Part shown: one piece after another, positions 12,017 through 23,600 of the stretch
Position numbering within the stretch: position 1 is the stretch's first letter
Layout of the letters: each line of letters opens with the position of its first letter
Source: Berberis thunbergii
Taxonomy: Eukaryota; Streptophyta; Magnoliopsida; Ranunculales; Berberidaceae
Reading direction: 5' to 3'
Assembly (NCBI GenBank): GCA_003290165.1
Contig: QNQO01001162.1
Span: 1-64,000, forward strand
Length of the DNA: 64,000 nucleotides
Translations under genes and position numbers: made by a program
The notes under the pieces: generated by a model
Told to the model about the DNA's origin: nothing
Seen by the model: only the letters and a program-made list of their open reading frames with translations
The model's database searches: none

Positions 12017-12146
12017 TCCATAGGCGTCTAGCCACATGTTAGGAGTTCGATTTCTGCCGGAACCAGTTTTTTTTTAAGGTTTAAACCCAAGTCGTCTGCA
12101 TGACACAAAGTCGCCTTTTTTATTTTCTTCTTTCTGAAACAAGGAA

Positions 12147-12535
12147 TCTCTGGGCAATTGTTTTTCATTGAAGAACAAGTAAAAGCTCCCCCATAGATCA
12201 ATCTATTTGAGTTTGTGTTGGGTCATTTAGTAATTGGGTTAAAGTTGAGGCCCAATAAAATCTGACTTAGATGTGATCAATTGATTTCGTATTTCTTTCT
12301 TTTTGTGATAAAACAAGTTTGTTTAAATTCTGTGTGTAAGACTGGAGAACACTTGACAAAATTTTGTATAACCAGTAAGGAAAAAAAAAAAAAAAAGGCC
12401 CTTAGCATATTATTGAAACGGAAACAGGCCAGTTTGGACTAATTCCAGCTTGATTTGAGCACAATAGGCTTAATATAGAGTGCTATAAAATTTGGTTTAG
12501 CATCAACAATACATCGTATCTTTACAAATATTTTG
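12147..12535. repeat. Dispersed direct repeat, copy B
   Basis: This is the second copy of the block at 8535-8970, in the same orientation and ending in the same TCTTTACAAATATTTTG stretch. An AT dinucleotide run follows at about 12568-12590. Confidence 0.75.
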
Positions 12536-12690
12536 CAATTAGTGATGGTAATGTCAATATCAAAATCTATATATATATATATATATATATCGCTGAGTTG
12601 ATGTGTGATATTTAGTAAAATCTTTGACACGCCGATGATATTTTGATCATTCCTTTGAGTGATAATCAGTATTTTAGAAAATTTATTAGG

Positions 12691-12826
12691 ATCAATGGCA
12701 TCATAGTTCAACGATTAGAACTTGGCGGCTAGTCTCACTAGATCATAAGTTCAAACCTAATTTACAACATCTTTATGAATTTTGAGATCCTATAAAAACA
12801 CTACTTTATCTTTTAAAAAAAATACA
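12691..12826 (+). mobile_element. tRNA-derived SINE-like element, copy 1
   Basis: TAGTTCAACGATTAG fits the RNA polymerase III A-box pattern in its first bases. AGTTCAAACCT about 40 bp later resembles a B box. The block matches the reverse complement of 62276-62400 through ACTAGATCAT, TTCAAACC and CCTATAAAAACACTACTT. Two dispersed copies in opposite orientation, polymerase III-like boxes and an A-rich tail support a SINE. Confidence 0.6.
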
Positions 12827-13352
12827 ATTTGTCGACCTATGTTGTCATGGTTGTTAAGTCTTTTTCAATCTTTTTTTGGATCATAAGATGATGACAATGG
12901 CATTAAGTACCAACAAGAAATTGTTTGAAAATAAATGTCCATTCGAATTTGACATTAAAGTTTTATGACATCATTTGTTTTCATTGTGGCGGCTAGGAAA
13001 AAAACCCAATCATGTTTAAATTATGTATAAGTTCATTGAATAAGTACAACCTCTCCCCTTTCGATGACCACACTGTGGCTTGGTTCCAAAAACTTTAAAG
13101 CCTGGCTATTGGACAAACTCCATTGAAAAACAGGAGGATGAAGAAAGACGTTTCTTAATATGTGGTGGTCTTTTATTGTTGTTAGGAAAATATAAATATC
13201 AGATAAAATACGATTTATCTCTATTTAAAAGACTCAGTCCTTGTGTACTTGCATTAATTAGACACGCCACATTAGTACATATAAACATCCTCAAATTTCC
13301 TTTGTCGATGTTTTATCCATGCAACCGTTAGGTATTGAAACCTATAGTATTA
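12827..13352. other. AT-rich spacer with no recognisable gene
   Basis: I see only anonymous AT-rich DNA between the SINE-like copy and the next hAT-like element. An 83-codon ORF at 13080-13331 has no recognisable domain and no gene context. Confidence 0.4.
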
Positions 13353-14509
13353 CTTCCACTCATGGGCGGAAGATGCTCCATTTCAATTTTTAATTTTTTT
13401 TTTTTTTTTGTATATATAATTTAATTTAAAAAAAAATTGATTATATAATTTAAAATATAATATGACAATTGTTTATAAAAATACTTGAACATGTTTTTGT
13501 TAATATAGTAGTTAGAAGTTTATCATTTTTAGTAAAAGACATGAGTTTGATATTCTTCGAGTGTATTTTTATTTTATTTTATTTTTAATACAATTTTATT
13601 AGCAATTGCAAACATTAAAAATGTTTAGTTTAATAAAATTTATTAACATTAAAGAAATTAATTGTTTTTCACAAGTGATATAAAACCTCCAACAAAAAAA
13701 TATTTAAAATTAACATATAAAATAATAACTATAGAATTCAATGAAAATATATATCATTAGCCAATTCCTACAAAATTGAACCTCATATAAACTATTTTTT
13801 TATGAAATGTATTATGATCATATTAGGTTCGCAAATTTCAATATTTTTTTAGCTACACCTAGATACTTATCTTAATTATTTGTGATATTAGTTATATATT
13901 CTAGTTATTATGTTCGCTTGCTATTTGCTAAGGTTATCAATGATGACTTTATTTTGGCTTAAAATTGGACTACACAGGATCCAATTTGGTATATGTAATG
14001 TATTTTTATAGTTATATTTTGTCACGGACTAGTAATCCGTGCGACACTAGCTATCCAATTCACTAGTAAGTCTATGAGTAGTTACTTTGACGGGCACAAA
14101 TATTAACTTGAGAATGCACAATATCAATCTGTAGACAATATAACAATGCACAATAGTCAGTAAAAGCTCTCATTCACATTCAATAGATTACAATGGGGAG
14201 GAACGTTTAGAAGGACGTTGCTCAAGACTAGTTCGATGTTATCGATCGATGGAAATACAAGTTTGAAGTTGAAAAGCAATGCAAAGAAAACAATAAAAAT
14301 GCTAGCAGTACAGTCTGACCCAACTATGCAATGGAGGCAACACGTCCTCACAGTCAAGAGCTCAAACATTCCCCCTATATTATAGATGCTAAGCATTTGG
14401 GCACTTTTCAAAAGGGAACATTGAGTTTTGAGATTATTAGGAAAGTCTTGAAAGGTTTCTGACCTTGGTTTTCCTGACCAACGGTACTAGTCCTGACACT
14501 TTTCCACAC

Positions 14510-14962
14510 TCAATTCACTGACGCCCTCGCAGCGAACTTTTCCAAGTACTCTTCCAGCTTTGAGAGGTATGGCAGCAGATGCTCGACTGGCTCCCAACTG
14601 ATCTCTGAAGGAGGTTCATCCTGCCACTTGACCAAATACTCTCTATCCGGGCCTTTGTTGTTGATAAGGCGGTCAGCTAAGATTTCTTTCACTTCTCGAT
14701 CTGGTTTAGTAGGATGCTTAGGCAATGCTCGTGTAGATACATTTCTTGTGGGATCAGTGGCATCTGCATGGTAGGACTTCAAGTTACTTGTATGGAAGAC
14801 AGGATGGGTGAAACGGAGCCAATGTGGTAACTTGACGCGATAGGAGACTTTGCCGACTTTCTCAATAATCTGTACCGGTCCCTCATACTTGCGAAACAGA
14901 TTGTTTTGTGCTCTAGCTGTCATTTTATACTTATTGAACATATCTAGCTTCACCAAGACCAA
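14510..14962 (-). pseudogene. Integrase C-terminus plus chromodomain of the gypsy element
   Basis: The 150-codon open stretch carries LFRKYEGPVQIIEKVGKVSY (the GPF/Y-type module after integrase), YRVKLPHWLRFTHPVFHTS, then a chromodomain with REYLVKWQDEPPSEISWEP. Chromodomains at the integrase tail direct chromovirus insertion to particular chromatin. The catalytic D,D35E core is absent because of the internal deletion, so this is a relic and not a host chromodomain gene. Confidence 0.9.
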
Positions 14963-15135
14963 GTCCCCGACTTCAAAAGGATCAATTCATCGTTTCTTGT
15001 CGGCCCATTTCTTCATGTGACGGGAGACTTTCTCAAGATAGGCTCGAGCAATTTCAATGTTTTTCTGCCAGGCTTTGACAAATTCAAGAACTCTTGGGCT
15101 GGGTCCTTGGTATCCGGTAAGTACTGTATGTGGTG

Positions 15136-15345
15136 TCAATGGTTGCTGATCAATAACCAACTGAAAGGGGCTAAAGTGAGTAGCTGAGCTCTTTTGTAAG
15201 TTGAAAATAGTCCATCCAACCGACTAATCTGTTCTCCCAAAGTGTTCAACTGGTCCATTCTGCTTTCTAGTTTATGCATTCGACTAGCTTGTCGTTCCTC
15301 CATAGCGCTAAGGCGCTCATTTAGTTCCTGCATCCTGGTTGGCAT
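15136..15345 (-). pseudogene. Short gag N-terminal remnant of the gypsy element
   Basis: Seventy codons begin MPTRMQELNERLSAMEERQ and look like a charged coiled coil. It lies shortly after the primer binding site, where gypsy gag opens, and then runs into the deletion junction. Coding here is by position and composition only. Confidence 0.6.
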
Positions 15346-15985
15346 TCAACAAACTCTGGCTCTGATACCAACTGTCACAGACTAGTAATCTGTGCGGCAC
15401 TAGCTATCCAATTCACTAGTAAGCCTATGAGTAGTTACTTTGACGGGCACAAATATTAACTTGAGAATGCCCAATATCAATCTGTAGACAATATAATAAT
15501 GCACAATAGTCAGTAAAAGCTCTCATTCACATTCCATAGATTACAATGGGGAGGAACGTTCGGAAGGACGTTGCTCAAGACTAGTTCGATGCTATCGATC
15601 GATGAAAATACAAGTTTGAAGTTGAAAAGCAATGCAAAGAAAACAATAAAAATGCTAGCGATACAGTCTGGCCCGACTATGCAATGGAGACAACACGTCC
15701 TCACAGTCAATAGCTCAAACCTTCTCCCTATATTATAGATGCTAAACATTTGGGCACTTTTCAAAAGGGAATATTGAGTTTTGAGACCATTAGGAAAGTT
15801 TTGAAAGGCCTCTGACCTTGATTTCCCTGACCAACGGTACTAGTCCTGACATATTTTTTATTAGTTACTAGCTCAGGTATAAAAATAATTTGAAGTTATC
15901 ATTGATAACTACTATTATCAACTAATACGTATTTTCTATTTCACCCCCATTCGACTAAAATTCTGGAACTACCCCTGCTTCCAGT

Positions 15986-17160
15986 GATTCCAATTAGGAA
16001 TCGACTATTTGTTGTATTATGTATAAAGATGGGCAAGTAAGGTTGATCAATGCTCCTTTAAAAGGTGTTAAGCTGTAAATTGCTTTTAATATGAGCATTG
16101 TTGCTTGACAACCCTTTTGGCAAGTGATCCTTGTGATACATACCAAAAATTACATGTTGCTAATTTTATGCAATTATTTACTGCATTCAAATCCTCAATA
16201 GTATATTTTGTCAATTTTAATTATGAATATTGATGATACACTAAAATGTCATTTAGTCTATGCTGTACATGTGTCATGATGATCTTGTCAGTAGAACAAA
16301 GTGAGTCCTGTTGTCGACCAAATCTGGTAAGCTCCAGACAATATTAAGCCCAATCCAGCAGAATTTAGAAGGTTGGATCATGGCTGCAATTTTCTATTAA
16401 GTCCACACGTCACATGGTAAAGCACAATATTTGTAAAGCCTAATCAGGCAAGTATATGAGGATCACCTAAGATGAGCAGGCCAACAATACATTGATTTCG
16501 ACTAGAAAATATATATCCGAGTATAAGTCGTCCATGAAAACTTCATTGCATGAATAACATTTCAAAATGAAGCATCTCCCACAAATCTAGGAGTATAAAG
16601 TCGTTTAAGGAAACTTTTTTACATGAATGACTCCCAACTAGAAAAGGACAACATGATTTATTTACCTAAACTATGTCACCAAAGACCTAAGAGGACTATC
16701 ACATTATAAACAGGACACAAAGTTGATGAAAAAATGTACATTGTAGAATCCAATTTACAACTTTAAGCCTTTTTTAAGTCTTGTAAGTTCAAATCAAGTT
16801 CAAGAAGAGCAGGATTCGACTACATCAAACATTTTTATAATTAAAGTGAAATAAAACTCGACACACCTAAAAAAAAAAAAAAAAAGTTTATTTGATGGTT
16901 AATCAATGGAAAAAACTCAAGCATGAAAAGACTTATATTTGGATGTCGTGTGGTAAGTCAGATGGCACCAGTTTTCAGTGAAAAAGGACAGGACGACAGT
17001 CAAAATTAATCTTTTGTATGGTTATAATGAGTTCCAAATTGTAATGCTCCCTTTTAAAGTATCTCACTCTCTACATATTTGTAAATTTCACTAATTTTTG
17101 ATAAAAAAAATTGACTAATAAGTGCCGCTAGGAGTAGGAGGAATCCATTTGACCCCTCTT
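15986..17160. repeat. Repeat-rich spacer including family R copy 3 (about 16250-16830)
   Basis: Family R motifs recur in order: CATGATGATCTTG, CCAGACAATATTAAGC, CAAGTATATGAGGATC, CAACAATACATTGATT, GTATAAGTCGTCCATGAAAAC and AACTATGTCACCAAAGACC. An A-run lies near 16870. No gene was seen. Confidence 0.55.
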
Positions 17161-19468
17161 ACCTTACCTTACGTCGTCGCAACTTGCAAGTGGTGTTTAG
17201 GAATGCACGTGCAGCTGCCACTTGTAAACCGCGTCACGGAACAGAAAATGACAAGGCGTGAGAAGTTGAGTTAACGATAAACCCCAAAAGCGAATTGAAC
17301 CAAAAAGGGATCGTGATTCGTGACTCGAGTCGAGTGTGTCTTTTCGGTGCTTCGCAAAGGCAAATGCGCACAAAAGCAGCGGAGAGCATTTCATCAAACA
17401 ATCAAGGGGCACGGAGAGAGAGAGAGCGAGCATTTCATCAAACAATCGGACTCGCACACAAACACAAACGCAAACTCCACACAAACACAAACTCGCACAC
17501 AAACACAAACATGCAATCTCCTTCTCAATCTCTAATTGCTCCTCCTCGCTCGTCAGCTCGTTTGGTTCCTGCACGCTTCGGGATATTAATTAGAGATTGA
17601 TTCGAAACGAAACACCGACGCATCAGTTTCTTGTTAATTGGAGATTGCTTCTACAGCATTCATTTATACCTCGTCAAACACGATTTCAAGCTGCTGCAAC
17701 TTAGGGTTTTCGTTCAGGTCTCAGGTCAGATTTGCTTACAATTTTTAAATTTTTTGGATAAATTGGAATAAATTTTAAAGATGCGACTAAGCTTTTGTGA
17801 TTCGATTGTTTTTCTGGGTGGGTGGGTGATTCCGTTCTCAAAATTCAATTATGGGGTTCTTTCATCTATTTCTTTTGCTTTCAGTTTGAATTTCAAGTTT
17901 TGTAAATTTAGCGGAGAATCTACTATTTATGTGTCATGATCTTCTTCTATTGTTAATGTTTTTAGGGAGTTGGAAATAAAGTTAATTGCTTCAAGGGAGT
18001 TCTTTTGGTTGGATTTTGTGCATGGAGATGTCAAGGGGTTTTGTTTAATCAATAATGGATCAAGACTTTGGGTTAGGCATTCTTCTCAAGCGCTGTTTGA
18101 TTAAAACTGATTTTTTTTTTCAGAGTGAATCTTCATTTCGTTTCCAGCCAACTAGCGTAGACGAGATGGGCAAACAAAATTCTGAAATGGATGTGTATGA
18201 AGAAAATTTTAATTTCCAGCAAGCTTAAATGTTGCATAGAGGACATATGCAAACAAAATTCTGAAATGGATGTATTTGAGTAATTTTCCCATCATTTCGT
18301 CTTCTTTTAGTTTTCCAGCCAACTTAAATGTTGCATAGAGGAGATGGGTAAACTAAATTCTGAGATGGATGTGTTTGAGGAATTTTTGCTATTAGTGCAG
18401 CTTGTTTAAGTAGTGGAAAGTCAGCTATCCTTGACGGCGCTTAACACATTTAGAAAGCGGCCTAATTTGGTACTCATTATTGGTCGTTATCTCTTGTTGA
18501 ATATTGTGTAGGGAACTTTTTTTTATGAGCAAAATAGTGCGGGAGATTTGTAAGCAAAAGAGCGGTCAGTGAGTAACAAACTATATGACTGACTGTCTTG
18601 TCATACTTAGTCATCTTCATCCCCTCTCCTGTAATCAGTTCCCAGAAGTTGGGGTGAACTCTAAAGTGTTGAATTTGTTATCGTGCAACTCTAAAGTGTT
18701 GATGTTGTTGTCGTGTGAAATAACTCTTACTAGGTAAAGTCATTGAGAGTAGAAAAATGCCTAGGCCTGAAGTCGTGGTTGTGTCTGTACAAAGAACACA
18801 AAAAGAGGAACTAAAAAAATGTAGCTGAAATAAACAGAAAAACAAAAGATTTTATGGGCCGTTACTTTGCATTTATTTTTCAGTTTAAACTTGTCCAAAG
18901 TTTTGTTTTTAGGCCCTAAGTGGACAACCAAGTTCATGAATTTTAGAGAGGTCCTTTTGAGTTTATCATGAGCTTGAAGAAACCTCGTCTTCATTTAACC
19001 AGAAAAGGGATTTTTAGCTTCTCATCTTTGTGCAGACTACTTGAGTTGGTACCTCTTTGTTTGCTTCTTCAGCTTATATCTCTTATTACTTAGAGGTAGT
19101 TGAATGCCCACCACAATAACACTGTCCATAGATCAAATCATTTCGTGGTTTCATTTTTACTTGACTGACATTTTTATTTTTGTGAGGGTGTTTTATCATT
19201 GCTGAAGAAAACTCTAGGGTTATTCATATTTTCCCATGTGAGAGTAATCTTCATTGTTGGATATTGCTGCCCTTTATTTATTTTTGTTAAGGTTTTTCCT
19301 AACATACCATTTGATCTGCTTTGCACAGGTACTGGAATGGCCTTATTAGTCTCATCTTTCAAAACTTGAGGTGTGACGGATAATCTTAGAATAGTAACAT
19401 AAGTTGCAAACTGTTGGTTGATTAGTTATTCAAGATTGCTGTTGTCATGTTTTGATGTATGGAACCAG
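17161..19468 (+). promoter_or_regulatory. Promoter, 5' UTR and leader intron region of the PHR gene
   Basis: The GC-richer block 17160-17725 contains a CACACAAACACAAAC repeat (17454-17510) and a pyrimidine-rich stretch, features of a transcribed plant leader. A candidate donor CTCAG/GTCAGA lies near 17725. A candidate acceptor AACCAG lies directly before the ATG at 19469. A leader intron of about 1.7 kb is therefore likely, though not provable here. Overlapping short ORFs in this block are on both strands and low in complexity. Confidence 0.55.
18140..18390 (+). repeat. Three degenerate tandem copies with an ATG-bearing core
   Basis: Each copy has a TTTCCAGC(C/A)A acceptor-like box followed by AAATTCTGA(A/G)ATGGATGT. 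Starts are near 18141, 18211 and 18311. Copies 1 and 3 read MGKQNSEMDVYEE and MGKLNSEMDVFEE; copy 2 has lost the ATG context. The block lies in the presumed leader intron of the PHR gene. Confidence 0.65.
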
Positions 19469-22400
19469 ATGGAGGCCCGCTCTGCATTATCCATTCAGAG
19501 GTCAGGTTCTCAACAGTTTAGTAACCTAGGAGTCTCTGTAGCTATGTCGTCATCCTCGCCAGTTCTCCCCATTGCCATGGAAGAAAAGTATCCGAAAATG
19601 GCCGATTCACAACATGTTTCCCTGGAGAGGGAGTTGAGGGCAACTTCCATGGTATCACATGCAACTGCAGTAGCGGGACATATTTTTTCATCAGCCTCTG
19701 GATTCTCTGCAGATCAGCAATTCTCGTCAATGCTACCTCATGAAAGGCATTTGGGCAATAATATTTTTATTTCACAGCCCTGTAACAATGGAACTCATTC
19801 TCATTCAGAACCATTTAAATCCGAAGAATCAACTCAGTTCAGTAAAGAAGATGTTGTCTGGGGTGAAGATTCAATGCAGGGGTTGTTTAGCTTTCCTGAG
19901 AATATCCCTGCTCAAAACTGTCAAATGGAAAGTGGTGTTGCTGCTGGAGGAGCAACTGATTGCCATCTCAAACAAAATGATTGGCAGGAATGGGCTGACC
20001 ACCTAATAACAGATGAGCCTTTATCTTCAGATTGGAGTGAGCTTTTAGTTGAGACCAATGCAAATGATACTGAACACCAGGTTGGTTATTTTTTGGTTTA
20101 AGACATTCAAGTTGCCTAAACAAATTTAACTATTCAAAAGGAGGGAAAACAAGTAATGTAATTCTACAATTCAATGGTTACACGATCAATGTTTGATTTT
20201 CTTACCCGTTCACTTAACTAGGCTGCAGGCCAGACACCAAAACCATCGTCAGATTTGGCTGTTTACCAGCCCCAAACTCAGGAGCCAAATCTAGTTGCTG
20301 CTGGAGGATCGAGTGATGTCTTGGGCTCATTATCTACTGCCAGTGGTGCTCCAACCAAGCAGCGCATGCGGTGGACTCCTGAACTCCATGAGTGCTTTGT
20401 AGAAGCTGTTAATCAGCTTGGTGGTAGTGAAAGTGGGTAGCCTCTTACTTTTACTGTAGCCGTTGGATTTATTTTGGCCCAGGACTTTGTGCTGATATCT
20501 GAGTTATAACCTATAGGAGCTACTCCTAAAGGCGTTCTGAAGCTCATGAATGTTCAAGGGTTAACCATCTACCATGTAAAAAGTCATCTGCAGGTATGTA
20601 TCTTTCTCTTCATTTATTTTGAAGTTTCTTTCTGATTTATGAGTTGATTGGTTTTATTTGGCATCCTATGTCATGTGTTGCAGAAGTACAGAACAGCCAG
20701 GTACAGACCGGAATCATCAGAAGGTAATTAACTTTTGCACCCATTAAATATTTTTTCTTTGTTCTCTCTTATGCATTTTGGCATGGATTTCTATCACACT
20801 TTATAAAGTAAACATACCTTTATAGATGTATTTTCTTTTCAGTTTGTCGCTTGGTTTTCATGCAAATTTATTTCATGAGATCGGTAATACCAAGAAATAC
20901 CGATATCAGACAAGAACTTCTCTTGCCGTACTTTTTGTTACTCAGTAAAATATACAAAACAGTAGTCAAGGAGACAGGGCCCATAGTTGTGCAGTTTCAG
21001 CTGATTAGTTGTTCTGTTTGTATAGAGACGGCAAATCTTTTCTGCAAAATTTATATATGAAGCTGCATCATTGTCTTATGCAGGTACCTCAGAGAAAATG
21101 ATAACTGGTATTGAAGACATCTCTTCTCTAAATGCGAAAACGTAAGTCCATTAATTTTGGTTGTAGATGTTCTATATTGTCGTTTGTGCAGCAATGACAG
21201 CTGAATAAAAGAGGGGTGACAGTTTTCAAATTAGGGGAAGCAAGCTTCTCTCTTATTTTCATCGAAACTTTCTATACTTTGGTTTATTTGTTTTTTTTTT
21301 TTTGTTACACTGATTTATGGTAAAAAATAGAAAATATGATTTATTTATTTTTGCAAATGGGAAACTCTGATTGAGCATTGCTTTGTATTTGGAAAAATTG
21401 GGACAATTTTTGGTCTAATCTTGTAGCTTTAAAATATAGAGGTTTTTATTTTTTTAATGTATACTTTTTTTACCTGGAGTTTCTAATCTTGTAGCTGTAC
21501 TTTGGATGACAGGGGGCTTGATATTACCGAACAATTGCGTATGCAAATGGAAGTTCAGAAACGGCTGCACGAACAACTTGAGGTATGGATTTTTCATTTA
21601 AGGATGCCACTTTAGATGAGCACTTCTTCTGAATCTTGACCAAATCACAATAAGATTGAAACATTTGTTTTTCCTAATACTGGGAAGAAATATGTCTATT
21701 CATACATCTGTCAAAACACCTAATTCCCTTACACCCAATAGAACATCTTAAAAAGGGTAAAAGAAGGCAATGAGGGAAAAAGAGGGGGGGGGGGGCAATT
21801 TCTAGAAATATGCTGTATCTAAGCTATTCGATTGCACTTGGCCCGAATTGTGTACAACAAATAATCTTTCCCTTTGAAAGAGCCGTGCATCACATGTAAT
21901 AAGCTGGGAGAGGGTTCTTGTTTGATAAGATATGAGGACATGGTTTTCAAGTTGTCATTTGCAGGAAAAGAAGATATGAGCAAATCACATATCCCCTATA
22001 CTCTTTTGAGGAACAAGGGAAAATCTTTACCAGTGAGTGGGAAGTGAGAAATGTTTGGAATTGGGGAACAAAGTGATCATAGTGTCAAACTGATGGGAGT
22101 TTGGAGAAAAAGCAACGGAACCTCAAAAAATTAAAAAATAAAAAGAATTGGTGACGTAATGTCCTCCACCTGTAGATCACTGGTAGAGTTGGATCCCAAA
22201 GGAGGTGAAAGCAGTCATATTTTTGTTATGAATTCACTTTTAAGACATAGCTCACATTATTGACAGTTCATTGGGTTCACTGATGAATCTGAAAAATGTG
22301 TGCTTGAACCTTTTAGTCATCAATAAGTCGTTGGGTTCTATTGCAAGTGTGCTTTAAACATTATTTACTGCTTCAAAAGCCTTGACCATGCCAAGGTCCC

Positions 22401-23600
22401 TTGCACCATGTTGCCCTAGTTTTAAAAGCTTCTTCTTCACACTGTTAAGGAATATGTTCCAGTCTACCTCATCTACAATTGTCCTCTAGGGGAGGAAAAT
22501 CAGACCATGGTTTATGGGATAGTTTTGGGAAGAGTGGTTTGATATTTAATTGCTAGTCTTTAAAAAAATAATAATAACAAAATAAATGAAAAAAAAACTT
22601 GCAAATAAATGAGATGTTTTATCCTATATGTATAGGACATGAGACTGGCCCCAAAAATCAAAGTATCTTTTTCACTTTGTCCCTTGTTCCTACTTGAGCT
22701 TTATTGTAAGTAATAGCTGTAAAACTTGTTTCGTTACCTTCTGGCTAAAAATTCAAATGGCATTGGGGTAGACGTTGACAATTTCTAGGTGTTGAGGAGA
22801 TGAACAGAGGGCCTGCATTCCACTGTACATGTAACTTTTATTTATTTTTCTTAGGATCAGATGATACTTGGGATTTAGTCAAGATGGTTGATTTGTTGTG
22901 TTCTTCAGTAGAGTCAAGAAGCGCATAAAGGAAACTGAATAAACCTGCCTCCATTTTATTTGATCAGCATAAACAGAAGAGACACGAAGCACCTAAAGGG
23001 AACTGAATAAACCTATCTTTGTTGCTTATGTTGTTGTTTTTAACAAAAACTGGACCAGGTAACTAGATCGATAATTGTGCCCACGCTTATTTTATTTAAC
23101 ATTGCCTAAGGAACATAGTTTCAAACCAGAGTAGGAGACGAGAAATACACATGCACTTTCATTCTAGTAAAAGATGTGTATAAAATATTTTGCAGATTCA
23201 AAGAAATTTACAGTTACGAATTGAAGAACAAGGAAGGCATCTCCAGATGATGTTTGAAAAACAGGCTAAGACAGTTGGGGACAAACTGAAGATCCCATCC
23301 TCTAGCACAACAGATGACCCTTCTGCTCCATCAGATTTACCAGAGCAACCCCCCGCCCATAGTGAGGGGAAAACATTGGTAAAGGATAACGCTGAAACAG
23401 GAAAAGACTCTGACCGAGTTAATGCGGCACTTGGAGAAAGCTCCTTGAAGTTGGGGGAAAAGGAAAAGGAAAAGGTGTCCAACGATGAAATCACTGGCAA
23501 CTGTGAACCTGATTCCATTAACATGTCATATTCTCCAACTGCAAAGCGCCCAAGAGTAGATGATAAAGCCATGTCTCCGGCCAATTCAGCATTGAACTGA
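19469..23600 (+). CDS. PHR1-like: PHR1-type MYB-CC transcription factor, seven coding exons
   Basis: PHR proteins bind P1BS sites and switch on phosphate-starvation genes. SPX proteins restrain them when phosphate is ample. Coding exons are 19469-20080, 20222-20432, 20517-20593, 20684-20723, 21084-21141, 21513-21582 and 23196-23600, which sum to 490 residues with all phases consistent and GT-AG borders. The start MEARSALS matches the family opening [20 protein letters not shown] is a PHR hallmark. The GARP-type MYB domain spans about 253-308, with [30 protein letters not shown] and [19 protein letters not shown]. The CC domain is at about 338-385, with RLHEQLE and [19 protein letters not shown]. 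The acidic/serine-rich C-terminus ends KRPRVDD.. before TGA at 23598. Intron 6 is 1.6 kb, and a similar intron persists in the relic at 25642-26760. The gene looks functional; I infer a PHR1/PHL1-clade member. Confidence 0.95.

Larger units (their letters stand above)
14020..15851 (-). mobile_element. Internally deleted Ty3/gypsy chromovirus, two 479-bp LTRs
   Basis: LTRs 14020-14498 and 15373-15851 are the same length, begin TGTCAC and end CCTGACA, and are highly similar. The host duplication TATTT flanks the whole (14015-14019 and 15852-15856). Just inside the right LTR the minus strand reads TTGGTATCAGAGCC, the plant initiator-Met tRNA primer site, which sets the orientation. A purine tract, GTGTGGAAAAG, precedes the other LTR. 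The 874-bp interior keeps only the gag start and the end of integrase. Protease, reverse transcriptase and RNase H are gone, so the element cannot move alone. Confidence 0.92.
13361..15977. mobile_element. hAT-like element carrying a nested gypsy insertion
   Basis: The start CATGGGCGGA and end CTACCCCTG resemble the termini of 11424-12016. Flanking 8-mers CTTCCACT (13353-13360) and CTTCCAGT (15978-15985) match at 7 of 8. The outer segments 13361-14019 and 15852-15977 together make about 785 bp homologous to the 593-bp relative. The remaining 1.8 kb is a retrotransposon with its own TSD. There is no transposase. Confidence 0.75.

Noticed and set aside
12568..12590. AT dinucleotide runs here, at 53697-53732 and at 60081-60100
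   Set aside because: They are ordinary microsatellites with no sign of function.
14157..14411. 84-codon ORF, with a near-identical one at 15510-15764
   Set aside because: These are the same part of the two LTRs of the gypsy element.
17197..17600. Overlapping ORFs of 71-125 codons on both strands
   Set aside because: They come from the CACACAAACACAAAC repeat in the PHR leader and show no conserved protein signature.
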